Assembly: GCF_938015785.1 (NCBI RefSeq)
Contig: NZ_CALLWC010000023.1
Coordinates: 1-42,157, forward strand
Direction of reading: 5' to 3'
DNA length: 42,157 bases
Source of the DNA: an uncultured Campylobacter sp.
Lineage (GTDB): Bacteria > Campylobacterota > Campylobacteria > Campylobacterales > Campylobacteraceae
The notes beneath the pieces were generated by a model. That model was not told where the DNA came from, ran no database searches, and worked only from the letters and a program-made list of their open reading frames with translations. Below, piece after piece: positions 25,340 through 34,204 of this stretch. Every line of letters begins with the position of its first letter. Position 1 is the stretch's first letter. Position numbers and translations under genes: made by a program.

Positions 25340-25477
25340 GAAGCGATTTTATTAAATTTAAAGGCGGAAGAGTTTAAATTTAGACTCGTTTCGGGCAAGT
25401 TTAAATTTAAAGGGCCGCTTAATATTGTAGCCCGTTAGGCTCGTATTTTAACTAGTGTTTTGCTAAAGGAGCAAATT

Positions 25478-26305
25478 TTGAAAGCGCTTAAATTTCTATC
25501 CAAAGCCCTAATCGCCGCGCTCGGCGTTTGTGTAATCGTCGGCGCGCTTAATTACAGCGGGTTTAGCTTCAGCGATCTAAAATGGCTTAGTAAAGATGAG
25601 ATGGTACAAAATTTCGTACAGGAAGAATTTAATGATTGCGTATATTACCATTATGATACATTTTATGCTCCTGATAAAAATTTAAGCTTCAATGAACTTA
25701 TTTATACATTAGACAAAATATTTAAAAAGCATATGGATACTAAGACTTTTAGCCTATTTGATGATTTAAACTCAACTATTGGTTTAAATAAAATTACGAA
25801 TAAAATAATATCAAATAAAACCGCTCCTTGGAATTTTGTCGATTTTGTCCATCATCATACAGATAGAAATGTTGATATAAATGGCAACTACTCATATACG
25901 CCATTTGAAGGTAATAAAAAGATAAACTATGATCTCAATCAAACCCTTATATTTACTTGCAAAGGTGGTATGTATGGTTCCGATAGCTTTAGTATAAAAG
26001 AATGCAAAAATATTACCTTTTTTGAAAGAGCGCTAGGAAAGAATAGATATTGCATATATTATGAGGGGATTAAGTATATGAGCTATAAGTTTCAACCATC
26101 TGAAAAGACAAAAAATCCAGATTACGAATTTGATATGGTTCATAACCGCATAAACCAATATTTGCAAGGCGTTAAAGAATGTGTGCCGTATAGTAATACC
26201 AACTTTATACACTCGTGCGAATTTTATATAGATAACCACGGAAACAGGTATTACGGGAATTTTTATCTGATATATAGTTTAATAAAAACGATGTTTTTAT
26301 CTTAA
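25478..26305 (+). CDS. Hypothetical AT-rich membrane-anchored protein
   Basis: A 275-residue protein with an N-terminal hydrophobic helix (about 9-25) and a long exported-looking part with several spaced cysteines (NDCVYY, FTCKGG, KECKN, RYCIYY, KECVPY, HSCEF). I do not recognise it. A TTG start at 25478 is preferred because AAAGGAG lies 7 nt before it; a TTG 18 bp earlier would put the ribosome site inside the gene. From about 25600 on, composition is clearly more AT-rich than the flanking NSS and rho genes, and codons end mainly in A or T. That suggests acquisition from elsewhere. Confidence 0.72.
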   Translation: MKALKFLSKALIAALGVCVIVGALNYSGFSFSDLKWLSKDEMVQNFVQEEFNDCVYYHYDTFYAPDKNLSFNELIYTLDKIFKKHMDTKTFSLFDDLNSTIGLNKITNKIISNKTAPWNFVDFVHHHTDRNVDINGNYSYTPFEGNKKINYDLNQTLIFTCKGGMYGSDSFSIKECKNITFFERALGKNRYCIYYEGIKYMSYKFQPSEKTKNPDYEFDMVHNRINQYLQGVKECVPYSNTNFIHSCEFYIDNHGNRYYGNFYLIYSLIKTMFLS

Positions 26306-26611
26306 CCGATAATTTAGAAATAATAAAACATCCCAGCTCCGTGCATAGCAAAGCGCAAAATTCCTCATAAAATTTTACGCTTTACATCTTGCGAATGGAT
26401 TTTTACCAAAGTAAAATTCTGTCGAGCGGCGCCGCACCTCGTGCTACGAGCGCAAAACGTTTAGTAAATATCGCAATAAATTTAAACTTGTCATGATGAA
26501 ATTTGAAAGAAAAGACGCGGCGCCTTCAAAGCGTATACGAAGCTACGTGGCGGTACTTGCGGCAAGCGGTGTAAGCCATGCCGCTAAATTTGAAGCGAAA
26601 TTTCAGAATAA

Positions 26612-26634
26612 GGCTAAATTTAAGAAATTTAGCC
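26612..26634 (-). terminator. Hairpin spanning the rho stop codon
   Basis: Arms GGCTAAATTT (26612-26621) and AAATTTAGCC (26625-26634) are perfect over 10 bp with a 3-nt loop, and the rho TAA lies in the upstream arm of the transcript. TTATTCTG follows on the minus strand. It may terminate or protect the rho message. The other bases of 26306-26628 show nothing convincing. Confidence 0.5.
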
Positions 26635-27975
26635 GTTCATTATCGATAGCAGCTCGGTGTTGTCTTTGGTTTTTAGCATCTTGGCGTATAAAAATTTCAG
26701 CGCCTCGACGTCGTCCATCGTCGAGATCGCCGAGCGCAACGCCCAGATCTTTTGCAAATTTTCGCTACCTTGTAAAAGCTCCTCTTTGCGCGTGCCGGAC
26801 TTGGTGATATTGATCGCGGGGTAAATTCTGCGATCCGAGATATTGCGATCGAGGATGATCTCGCTGTTGCCCGTGCCTTTGAACTCCTCGAAGATCACGT
26901 CATCCATACGCGAGCCGGTCTCGATGAGCGCGGTAGCGACGATGGTGAGCGAGCCGCCGTTTTCGATGTTTCGCGCTGCACCGAAGAAGCGCTTCGGCTT
27001 GTGCAGGGCGTTTGCGTCCACGCCGCCGCTTAGGACTTTGCCGCTGCTAGGCGTGACGGTGTTGTAAGCGCGCGCAAGGCGGGTGATGCTATCAAGCAGG
27101 ATGACGACGTCCTTGCCGTTTTCGACAGCGCGTTTTGCCTTTTCAATGACGAGCTCGGCGACGCGAACGTGGTTAAACGCAGGCTGATCGAAGGTCGAGC
27201 TAAACACCTCGCCGCGCACGCTGCGCTCCATATCGGTGACCTCCTCGGGGCGCTCGTCGACTAGCAGTACCAAAAGCTCGACCTCGGGGTGATTGCGCGT
27301 AATGCCGTTGGCAAGCTCCTTCATAAGCTCCGTCTTACCGCTACGCGGAGGCGCCGTGATGAGCCCGCGCTGCCCCTTGCCGATCGGGGTGAAAAGATCG
27401 AGTACGCGACCGGTAAGGCGCATAGGATCATATTCGAGCTTGAGCTTTTCGGTCGGAAAAAGCGGTGTGAGATTGTCAAATAGCGGACGCTCTCTGGCCT
27501 CTTGGATCGATTTATAATTGATCGCCTCGATCTTTAAAAGCGCGTAATACTTCTCCTGATCCTTCGGCTCGCGTACCTGGCCCGTGACAATGTCGCCGAC
27601 GCGCAGGGCAAATTTGCGGATCTGGCTTAGGCTCACGTAGGCGTCGTTGGCGCTGTCGCTTAAATTTGAATCTATGCCGCGCAAAAAGCCGTAACCCTCG
27701 GCGGTAACCTCCAAAATCCCCGTAAAAAGTATGAAGCCGCCTTGCTTCGTCTGCATGCGTAAAATTTCAAAAACGAGCGCTTGGCGGCGGAATTCGCGCG
27801 GGTTTTCGACGCCAAGTTCGTCTGCTATGGCGATGAGATTTTCAAGATCCATCGAGCGGAGCTCCTCGATCTGGTAGCCCTCGACGGGAACGTGCGTTTT
27901 AGCGTAAGTTTTTCTGCCGTTTTGATTAGAATTTGAAACGGCGGTCTGAGCGGAATTTTGATTTGTATTTTCCAT
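26629..27975 (-). CDS. rho: Transcription termination factor Rho
   Basis: A 448-residue hexameric RNA helicase. After an Asn/Gln-rich N-terminus come the Rho N-domain (LRSMDLENLIAIADELGVEN), the cold-shock RNA-binding fold (GILEVTAEGYGFLR) and the ATPase core. The core has Walker A GLITAPPRSGKTELM, the VLLVDERPEEVTDM motif and the R-loop/Q-loop region SGGVDANALHKPKRFFGAAR. Length is normal for epsilonproteobacteria. The gene lies 59 bp downstream of accA on the same strand and may be read with the fatty-acid genes. Confidence 0.98.
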   Translation of the reverse strand: MENTNQNSAQTAVSNSNQNGRKTYAKTHVPVEGYQIEELRSMDLENLIAIADELGVENPREFRRQALVFEILRMQTKQGGFILFTGILEVTAEGYGFLRGIDSNLSDSANDAYVSLSQIRKFALRVGDIVTGQVREPKDQEKYYALLKIEAINYKSIQEARERPLFDNLTPLFPTEKLKLEYDPMRLTGRVLDLFTPIGKGQRGLITAPPRSGKTELMKELANGITRNHPEVELLVLLVDERPEEVTDMERSVRGEVFSSTFDQPAFNHVRVAELVIEKAKRAVENGKDVVILLDSITRLARAYNTVTPSSGKVLSGGVDANALHKPKRFFGAARNIENGGSLTIVATALIETGSRMDDVIFEEFKGTGNSEIILDRNISDRRIYPAINITKSGTRKEELLQGSENLQKIWALRSAISTMDDVEALKFLYAKMLKTKDNTELLSIMNG

Positions 27976-28034
27976 TTGTCCTCTTAGAGTGTGAAGTTAT
28001 TAAATTTAGTTTTAAAAAGTGCTGAATTTAAAAT

Positions 28035-28973
28035 TTAGTTCTCTTTGTAAGCACCGAACCTTAAAATTTTTTGTTGTCTTCTGCTGATGAGCTCGTCTAT
28101 GCTAAGATCGTCTAGCTTGTGCAGCTCGGTTAAGACGTAGTTTCCAAGCGCTTTTATCGCGCCGTCTTTATCTCTGTGAGCGCCCGTTTTAGGCTCTTTG
28201 ATCACATCATCGACCAAGCCCAGCTCTTTTAGCTCCTCGGCGGTGATCTTTAGCGCCTTCGTAGCAGCCTCGCTCTTGCTCGGATCGTTCCACAAAATCG
28301 CGGCACAGCCCTCGGGAGAGATGACCGAAAAGATTGAGTTTTGAAGCATCGCCAAACGATCGGCCACGCCGATAGCTAAAGCTCCGCCGCTGCCGCCCTC
28401 GCCGATAACGATGGCGATCGTAGGGGTTTTAAGATCGCTAAGCTCATATAGATTTCGCGCGATAGCCTCGCTCTGACCGCGCTCTTCGGCGCCAAGTCCC
28501 GGATATGCGCCCGGAGTATCAATCAAAAACAAAATAGGAAGGTTAAATTTCTCGGCAAGTTTTGCTACGCGCAGTGCCTTGCGATAGCCCTCCGGATGCG
28601 GCATACCGAAATTTCGCTTCAGCTTGTTTTTGGTGCCGCGACCCTTCTGCTCGGCGATCACGGCGATTTTGCGATTACCCATAATGCCCAGATAGCACAC
28701 GATCGAAGGATCGTCTCTAAAGGCGCGGTCGCCGTGAAGCTCCCTGGCGTCTTGCAAAAGCGCGCGAATATAATCGATCGCGTAAGGGCGATCCGGATGA
28801 CGCGCAAGCTGAAGTCTTTGGTATTCGTTTAAATTCTTATAAACTTTAGAAATTTCTTTTTCGAGGTTCTTATTTAAAATTTCGACCGCGTCCTCATCGC
28901 CGCGAATTTTTGCAGCGGTGATGTCCTCGTCGATCTGCTTTATAGACTTTTCAAAGTCCAAATAACTCGCCAT
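28035..28973 (-). CDS. accA: Acetyl-CoA carboxylase carboxyltransferase, alpha subunit
   Basis: A 312-residue subunit that, with AccD, transfers the carboxyl group from biotin to acetyl-CoA, the first step of fatty-acid synthesis. An N-terminal helical pair (YLDFEKSIKQIDEDI, EKEISKVYKNL) is followed by the crotonase-like core: RPYAIDYI, GDRAFRDD, RNFGMPHPEGYRKALR, FIDTPGAYPGLGAEERGQ and IGEGGSGGALAIGVADR. Its ATG shares one base with the fabF stop (TAATG), so it is translationally coupled in a fabG-acpP-fabF-accA order. Confidence 0.97.
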   Translation of the reverse strand: MASYLDFEKSIKQIDEDITAAKIRGDEDAVEILNKNLEKEISKVYKNLNEYQRLQLARHPDRPYAIDYIRALLQDARELHGDRAFRDDPSIVCYLGIMGNRKIAVIAEQKGRGTKNKLKRNFGMPHPEGYRKALRVAKLAEKFNLPILFLIDTPGAYPGLGAEERGQSEAIARNLYELSDLKTPTIAIVIGEGGSGGALAIGVADRLAMLQNSIFSVISPEGCAAILWNDPSKSEAATKALKITAEELKELGLVDDVIKEPKTGAHRDKDGAIKALGNYVLTELHKLDDLSIDELISRRQQKILRFGAYKEN

Positions 28974-30190
28974 TAATCTACTCTTTTGAAAATAAGCGAC
29001 GCGTTTGTGCCGCCGAAACCGAAATTATTGCTCATAACGCAATCGAGTTTGGCTTTTCTAGCGACGTTTGGCACGTAATCCAAATCGCAATCGGGATCTT
29101 TTGAAATTTGATTTATCGTAGGCGGTATGATGCCGTTTTGCATCGCTAAAAGACTGATCGCAGCCTCTACTGCTCCGGCAGCGCCCAGGCAATGTCCTAG
29201 CTGGCCCTTGGTGGAGCTGACCGCAGGCACCTTCCCCTCGCCGAAAAGCTCTTTTAAAGCCGCGGTTTCGTTTTTATCGTTTATCGCGGTGGACGTTCCG
29301 TGAGCGTTGATATAATCAATCTTCGGGCGTCCCGCCATTTCGTAGGCCTTTTTCATAGCGCGGATCGGGCCGTCTAGGCTAGGCGAAGTGATATGATAAG
29401 CATCGCCGCTAGCGCCGAATCCTACGAGCTCGCCGTAAATTTTAGCGCCGCGCGCTTTTGCGTCCTCTAGCTCTTCTAAAACTAAAGCCGCCGCGCCTTC
29501 ACCCATCACAAAGCCGTTTCGTTCCGCATCAAACGGACGCGAAGCATGCGCGGGATCGTCGTTTCTAGCGCAAAGCGCCTTCATCGCAGCAAATCCGCCG
29601 ATACCCACGGGACAAACCGCAGCCTCGGCTCCCACTGCAAGCATCTTTTTCGCTTCGCCGATCATAATAACTCTCGCAGCGTCCATAATCGCATGCGCAG
29701 AAGCCGCACAAGCCGTAACGCTGGATAAATTCGGACCTTTTAATTTATAATATATAGAAACAAAGCCGCCGAGCATATTTACTAACGCAGAGGGGATAAA
29801 AAACGGAGAAATTCGCCTAGGGCCGCGCTGCAAGCAGGTATTGGCATTTATCTCGATATTCGGCAAACCGCCGATACCGCTAGCGGAGCTAACGCCGAAT
29901 TCGTCGCTATCGAAACCGCTAAATTTAGCGTCCTCTATGGCTTCGCCCGCGGCTTTAAGCCCGAGTTGGATAAATCTATCCATCTTTTTTATCTCTTTTC
30001 CATCCTCGATTATGCTCGAAGGATCGAAACCTTTTACTTCAGCTGCAATTTGAACCGGAAATTCGCTAGCGTCAAAGAGCGAAATTTTATCAACCCCGGT
30101 TTTTCCGTTACAGATATTTTCAAAACTGCTCTGTTTGTCAAGCCCGAGAGAGGTTATCATCCCGATGCCCGTTACTACGACTCGTTTCAA
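28973..30190 (-). CDS. fabF: 3-oxoacyl-ACP synthase II
   Basis: A 405-residue condensing enzyme that elongates acyl-ACP with malonyl-ACP. The catalytic triad is visible: Cys161 in SVTACAASAHAI, one His in YINAHGTST, the second in KGQLGHCLGAAG. The C-terminal NNFGFGGTNASLIFKR is typical of KAS II. The start codon is TTG at 30190, supported by AAGGA 7 nt upstream and by the family N-terminus KRVVVTGIGMITSLG. It lies between acpP and accA in the same direction. Confidence 0.97.
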   Translation of the reverse strand: MKRVVVTGIGMITSLGLDKQSSFENICNGKTGVDKISLFDASEFPVQIAAEVKGFDPSSIIEDGKEIKKMDRFIQLGLKAAGEAIEDAKFSGFDSDEFGVSSASGIGGLPNIEINANTCLQRGPRRISPFFIPSALVNMLGGFVSIYYKLKGPNLSSVTACAASAHAIMDAARVIMIGEAKKMLAVGAEAAVCPVGIGGFAAMKALCARNDDPAHASRPFDAERNGFVMGEGAAALVLEELEDAKARGAKIYGELVGFGASGDAYHITSPSLDGPIRAMKKAYEMAGRPKIDYINAHGTSTAINDKNETAALKELFGEGKVPAVSSTKGQLGHCLGAAGAVEAAISLLAMQNGIIPPTINQISKDPDCDLDYVPNVARKAKLDCVMSNNFGFGGTNASLIFKRVD

Positions 30191-30208
30191 AACCGCTTCC
30201 TTAAAATT

Positions 30209-30445
30209 TTATTTCTTAGGCAAATTTTCTATATAATCTACTACGTCTTTAATGCTTACTAATTTTTCGGACTCGCTATCAGGGATCTCGATACCGAATT
30301 TCTCCTCTAAAGCCATTACTAGCTCAACTACGTCAAGAGAGTCCGCGCCCAAATCTTCGATAATTTTAGAGTCAAGTTTAACCTGATCCGGGCTAACGCT
30401 GAGTTGCTCTACAACTACGTCTCTTACATCTTCAAATACTGCCAT
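30209..30445 (-). CDS. acpP: Acyl carrier protein
   Basis: A 78-residue acidic four-helix protein carrying growing acyl chains on a phosphopantetheine. The attachment site is Ser36 in GADSLDVVELVM. The C-terminal FGIEIPDSESEKLVSIKDVVDYI is typical. The ribosome site AAAGGAG is strong, and a TATTAT on the minus strand about 40 bp upstream could add an internal promoter for high expression. It starts 68 bp after the fabG stop. Confidence 0.98.
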   Translation of the reverse strand: MAVFEDVRDVVVEQLSVSPDQVKLDSKIIEDLGADSLDVVELVMALEEKFGIEIPDSESEKLVSIKDVVDYIENLPKK

Positions 30446-30513
30446 TTTAGCACTCCTTTAAAAAAATACCGCGTAATTCTATAATATTTAACCTTAAATT
30501 CCGCTATTTAACG

Positions 30514-31257
30514 CTACATATAGAGCCCGCCGTTGATCTTAAGCGTCTCTCCAGTAATGTAGCCCGCGCCGTCGCTGAGTAAAAACGCAACTCCTTCGGC
30601 AACGTCGCTCGTGCTTCCGAGGCGCTTAAGCGGGATGCTCGCTTCGTAGCTTGCTTTTACGTCGTCGCTTAGCGCGTCCGTCATATCCGTAGCGATGAAG
30701 CCCGGAGTTATGCAATTAAAGCGGATTCCGCGCGCTGCGCCCTCTTTTGCAAAGCTCTTGCTCATCGCGATCATTCCGCCCTTGCTCGCGCTGTAATTGA
30801 CCTGCCCGGCGTTGCCCATTTCGCCTACGATCGAGGCGATGTTTACGACGGCGCCGAAGCGCTTTTTGCTCATTAATTTTAGAGCTTCGCGGCAGCCGAT
30901 AAAGGCGCTGCTTAAATTTGCTTCGATCACGCCCATGAAGTCTTCCAGCTTCATCCTAAGCGCGAGCTTGTCGTTCGTGACGCCCGCGTTATTTACGAGA
31001 TAGCTTAGCTCGCCGTCGCTTTGCGCGATCAGGGCAATCGCCTCGCTAAATTCCGCCTCGTTCGTCGCGTCAAATTTAATCACGGCGCCCTCTCCGCCGT
31101 TTGCGCGGATCTCCTCTAGCAGTGCGTCGGCAGGCTCTGGGCTTGAGCGATAATTGATCCACGCCTTAAGCCCGTAGCCCGCCAAAGTCCTTGCGATCTG
31201 CGCGCCGATACCGCGGCTCGCGCCCGTGATTAAAACGTTTTTTCCACTAAATTTCAT
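30514..31257 (-). CDS. fabG: 3-oxoacyl-ACP reductase
   Basis: A 247-residue short-chain dehydrogenase that reduces 3-oxoacyl-ACP with NADPH. The cofactor loop is TGASRGIG (11-18), followed by NNAG (89-92). The catalytic Ser142, Tyr155 and Lys159 (YSASK) are all present, and the C-terminal SDGAGYITGETLKINGGLYM is the usual FabG ending. It opens the fatty-acid gene run; gpmI ends 100 bp upstream in the same direction. Confidence 0.96.
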   Translation of the reverse strand: MKFSGKNVLITGASRGIGAQIARTLAGYGLKAWINYRSSPEPADALLEEIRANGGEGAVIKFDATNEAEFSEAIALIAQSDGELSYLVNNAGVTNDKLALRMKLEDFMGVIEANLSSAFIGCREALKLMSKKRFGAVVNIASIVGEMGNAGQVNYSASKGGMIAMSKSFAKEGAARGIRFNCITPGFIATDMTDALSDDVKASYEASIPLKRLGSTSDVAEGVAFLLSDGAGYITGETLKINGGLYM

Positions 31258-31357
31258 ACTTGTCCTTTTATTAAAATTTTAATCTCTAGCGTAAATTTAT
31301 CCAAATTTACCTAAATTTTAGCCGTTAAAATTTGGCTACAAGCGCGCCGTTGAAATT

Positions 31358-32824
31358 TCAAAATAGCGCCTTGTCCATCTCCGCGGGCTTTGGTAACCCC
31401 ATTAGTTTTAGTACGGTAGCTGCGACGTTGCTAAGCCCAAGTCCGCTTTTTAGCTCGCGCACGCCCTCGCCCGCGACGAAACAAAACACGTCAAAGATCG
31501 TGTGGTTGGTTAAAATTTCGCCGCCCTCGTCTCGCATCGCCTCGCAATTACCGTGGTCGCTAATCTGGACATAGGCGTAATCGTGCGCCTTCGCCGCGTT
31601 TAAAATTTTACCGATGCATTCATCCACCGCCTCTACCGCCTTCACCGCGGCGTCATAATTGCCCGTGTGGCCGACCATATCGCCGTTTGCGAAATTTACG
31701 ACGATGAAATCGATCCCCGCTTCGATGCCGCGGATCACCGCGTCGCACACCGCTGGCGCGCTCATCTGCGGCTGCTCGTCGTAGGTTTTTACTTTGGGGC
31801 TTGGGATCAGCACGCGAGTTTCGTTTGGCAGCGGCTCCTCGACGCCGCCGTTAAAGAAAAACGTCACGTGTGCGTATTTTTCGGTCTCAGCGGTGTGAAG
31901 CTGCGTAAGACCGGCTTCTGCGACCACTTCGCAAAGCGTGTTTTTAAGCACGGGCTTCTCAAATAGCAGAGGAAATTTAAAGCTCGCGTCGTATTCGCTC
32001 ATCGTGATTAAATTTTGTACGACGAACTTCCGCTTGAATTCACTAAAGCTCTCATCACCCAAAGCCGCGCAAAGCTCTCTAGCGCGGTCGTTTCTAAAAT
32101 TTACAAAAATCACTCCGTCATCCGCACCGATACCGCTAAAGCCGTTAAAGCTCGCAGGCTCGATAAATTCGTCGCTCACGCCGCGCTCGTAGCTTTGCAG
32201 TATATATTCGCTAGGCGAAATTTCAAGCGGAGCCGTTTCGCCCATAAGCACGTCGTAAGCGCGCTTCACGCGATCAAAGCGCTTGTCGCGATCCATCGCG
32301 TAAAAGCGCCCGCAAACGCTGCCGACTTTAAATTTAGCCTGTAGGTGCTTTAAAAATTCCGCTCCGCTGCTCGGCGAAACGTCGCGCCCGTCGGTGATAG
32401 CGTGCGCCCATGTCTCGCAACCCGCATTCTGCGCTATCTCGCAGATCGCGTCGAAATGGCGCAGATGCGAATGCACGCCGCCATCGCTGTAAAGCCCTAT
32501 GACGTGCACCCTGCGACACTTTGAAAGCAGGCTTTGCAGCGCTTCGTTTTTCTCAAGCGAGCCCTCATCGATCGCGCGATCGATTTTGACTAGGTTTTGA
32601 TACAAAATTCTACCGCTTCCGATCGTCATGTGCCCTACTTCGCTATTTCCCATCTGCCCCTGCGGCAAGCCCACGGCAAGCCCGGAGGTGCGTAGCAGCG
32701 TATTGGGCACGTTTTTAAAAAGATAATCGTAGGCGGGCTTTTTTGCGTTTGCAAACGCGTTAAATTTATCGCTCGCGTTAAAGCCGATGCCGTCGGTGAT
32801 AAGTAAAATCGTCTTTTGCCCCAT
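31358..32824 (-). CDS. gpmI: Phosphoglycerate mutase, cofactor-independent
   Basis: A 488-residue Mn-dependent mutase that interconverts 3- and 2-phosphoglycerate. It has the alkaline-phosphatase fold: Asp11 in LLITDGIG, the catalytic Ser61 in GQMGNSEVGHMTIGSGR, HAITDGRDVSP, FYAMDRDKRFDRV, and the C-terminal metal sites NFANGDMVGHTG and QISDHGNCE. Somewhat shorter than the 510-residue E. coli enzyme, as usual in this class. A clear -10 box lies about 80 bp upstream. Confidence 0.97.
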   Translation of the reverse strand: MGQKTILLITDGIGFNASDKFNAFANAKKPAYDYLFKNVPNTLLRTSGLAVGLPQGQMGNSEVGHMTIGSGRILYQNLVKIDRAIDEGSLEKNEALQSLLSKCRRVHVIGLYSDGGVHSHLRHFDAICEIAQNAGCETWAHAITDGRDVSPSSGAEFLKHLQAKFKVGSVCGRFYAMDRDKRFDRVKRAYDVLMGETAPLEISPSEYILQSYERGVSDEFIEPASFNGFSGIGADDGVIFVNFRNDRARELCAALGDESFSEFKRKFVVQNLITMSEYDASFKFPLLFEKPVLKNTLCEVVAEAGLTQLHTAETEKYAHVTFFFNGGVEEPLPNETRVLIPSPKVKTYDEQPQMSAPAVCDAVIRGIEAGIDFIVVNFANGDMVGHTGNYDAAVKAVEAVDECIGKILNAAKAHDYAYVQISDHGNCEAMRDEGGEILTNHTIFDVFCFVAGEGVRELKSGLGLSNVAATVLKLMGLPKPAEMDKALF

Positions 32825-32902
32825 TTTGGCTCCTAAATTTCGTCTAAATTTCGCCGCACAGGTCTTTTGAAACGGATCTGCGGCGCTGTTTTTACGAGCG
32901 GC

Positions 32903-32908
32903 ATTATA
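32903..32908 (-). promoter_or_regulatory. -10 box for gpmI
   Basis: AAGTATAATGCCG on the minus strand holds TATAAT 79 bp upstream of the gpmI start; it may also drive the fatty-acid genes downstream. Confidence 0.55.
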
Positions 32909-32968
32909 CTTTCTTTTGGCAAATGCGGCAAAATTTCATCCGCCCTAAAAGCTAAATTTTACCTCTTT

Positions 32969-32974
32969 TATACT
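32969..32974 (+). promoter_or_regulatory. -10 box for mraY-murD
   Basis: TATACT 49 bp before the mraY start, preceded by TACCTCTTT. It faces away from the gpmI promoter, so the two units diverge from this spacer. Confidence 0.45.
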
Positions 32975-33022
32975 AAAATGCGCGTTTTCATATAAAATTT
33001 CATAAAATTTAAAAGGTAAACT

Positions 33023-34087
33023 TTGTTTTATTATCTCTATCATCTTACGAATATAAATTTTTTCCAATACATCACCGCGCGCGCAGGGCTTGCGTTTTTT
33101 ATCGCTTTTTGTTTTTCGGTCTGGGCTATGCCGCGGTTTATCCGCTGGGCGCAAAATAGACACGCCGCGCAGCCCATCTACGAGCTCGCGCCACAAAACC
33201 ATCAGAAAAAGAGCAAAACCCCCACGATGGGCGGGCTCGTTTTCGTTACCGCCGCGGTGCTCGCAAGCCTGCTGTGCGCCAAGCTAAACAACGTCTTCGT
33301 GCTCTGCGGGCTGCTTTGTTTGGTGGGCTTTGGATACATAGGCTTTAAGGATGATATCTCTAAAATTTTAGGCCGCCAAAACCATGCGGGCCTTAGCGCG
33401 CGGGCTAAATTTGCACTACAAAATTTCTTGGCCTTTCTGATCGGGGCTACGCTTTATGCTTTTAGCGATCTGGGTGGGGAATTTTTCGTGCCGTTTTTCA
33501 AATACCCTCTGCTAAATTTATGGATCTTCGCGCCGCTGTTTTGGACGATCGTGATAAGCGCGAGCTCAAATGCGGTAAATTTAACCGACGGATTAGACGG
33601 GCTAGCGACCATTCCGTCGGTATTTTCGCTCTGCAGCTTGGGCGTATTTGCCTATCTTTGCGGGCATGCGATCTACTCGCAATATCTCTTGCTACCGCGC
33701 GTCGCAGGCGCAGGCGAGGTTTGCATCATCGTCTCGGCACTCATCGGCGCGCTGCTTGGGTTTTTGTGGTTTAACTGCTACCCCGCCGAAGTCTTTATGG
33801 GCGATAGCGGCAGTCTCAGCGTGGGCGCGTTTTTAGGATACTGCGCGGTCATCACGAAAAATGAAATTTTACTTATAATGATCGGCTTCGTCTTCGTCAT
33901 CGAGACGCTCAGCGTGATCTTGCAGGTGGGCAGCTTTAAAATTTTCAAGCGCAGAATTTTCCTTATGGCGCCGATACACCACCATTTCGAGCTTAAAGGC
34001 TGGGTCGAAAACAAAATCATCATCCGCTTTTGGATCATCGCGCTGATCGCAAATATCATAGCGCTGACGTCGCTGAAACTGAGATAA
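33023..34087 (+). CDS. mraY: Phospho-MurNAc-pentapeptide transferase MraY
   Basis: A 354-residue ten-helix membrane enzyme that makes lipid I from UDP-MurNAc-pentapeptide and undecaprenyl phosphate. Motifs are QPIYELAPQNHQKKSKTPTMGG, GFKDD, the catalytic NLTDGLDGLA, FMGDSGSLS.GAFLG and the His cluster PIHHHFELKGW. The start is TTG at 33023: AAAAGG lies 6 nt before it and the reading MFYYLYHLTNINFFQYITARAG matches the family N-terminus. murD follows after about 110 bp. Confidence 0.97.
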   Translation: MFYYLYHLTNINFFQYITARAGLAFFIAFCFSVWAMPRFIRWAQNRHAAQPIYELAPQNHQKKSKTPTMGGLVFVTAAVLASLLCAKLNNVFVLCGLLCLVGFGYIGFKDDISKILGRQNHAGLSARAKFALQNFLAFLIGATLYAFSDLGGEFFVPFFKYPLLNLWIFAPLFWTIVISASSNAVNLTDGLDGLATIPSVFSLCSLGVFAYLCGHAIYSQYLLLPRVAGAGEVCIIVSALIGALLGFLWFNCYPAEVFMGDSGSLSVGAFLGYCAVITKNEILLIMIGFVFVIETLSVILQVGSFKIFKRRIFLMAPIHHHFELKGWVENKIIIRFWIIALIANIIALTSLKLR

Positions 34088-34105
34088 AATGCGAGCGCAG
34101 ATCAA

Positions 34106-34204
34106 ATGTGGCTTTTTGAAAGATGCGATAGAAGCGGCGAAATGAGCGAGCTTAGCGCCGATGAGATAACTCAAATTTTATGGGGCAAAAGAGGAGAAAA
34201 ATGA
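34106..34204 (+). CDS. Possible 32-residue peptide between mraY and murD
   Basis: An ATG at 34106 opens MWLFERCDRSGEMSELSADE and ends at a TGA that overlaps the murD ATG (ATGA), a typical coupling arrangement. No strong ribosome site precedes it and I know no homolog. It could be a leader that couples murD translation, or chance. Confidence 0.25.
   Translation: MWLFERCDRSGEMSELSADEITQILWGKRGEK

Noticed and set aside
26493..26807. A 104-residue plus-strand frame across the rho 3' end
   Set aside because: Most of it is antisense to rho and the composition is that of a shadow frame.
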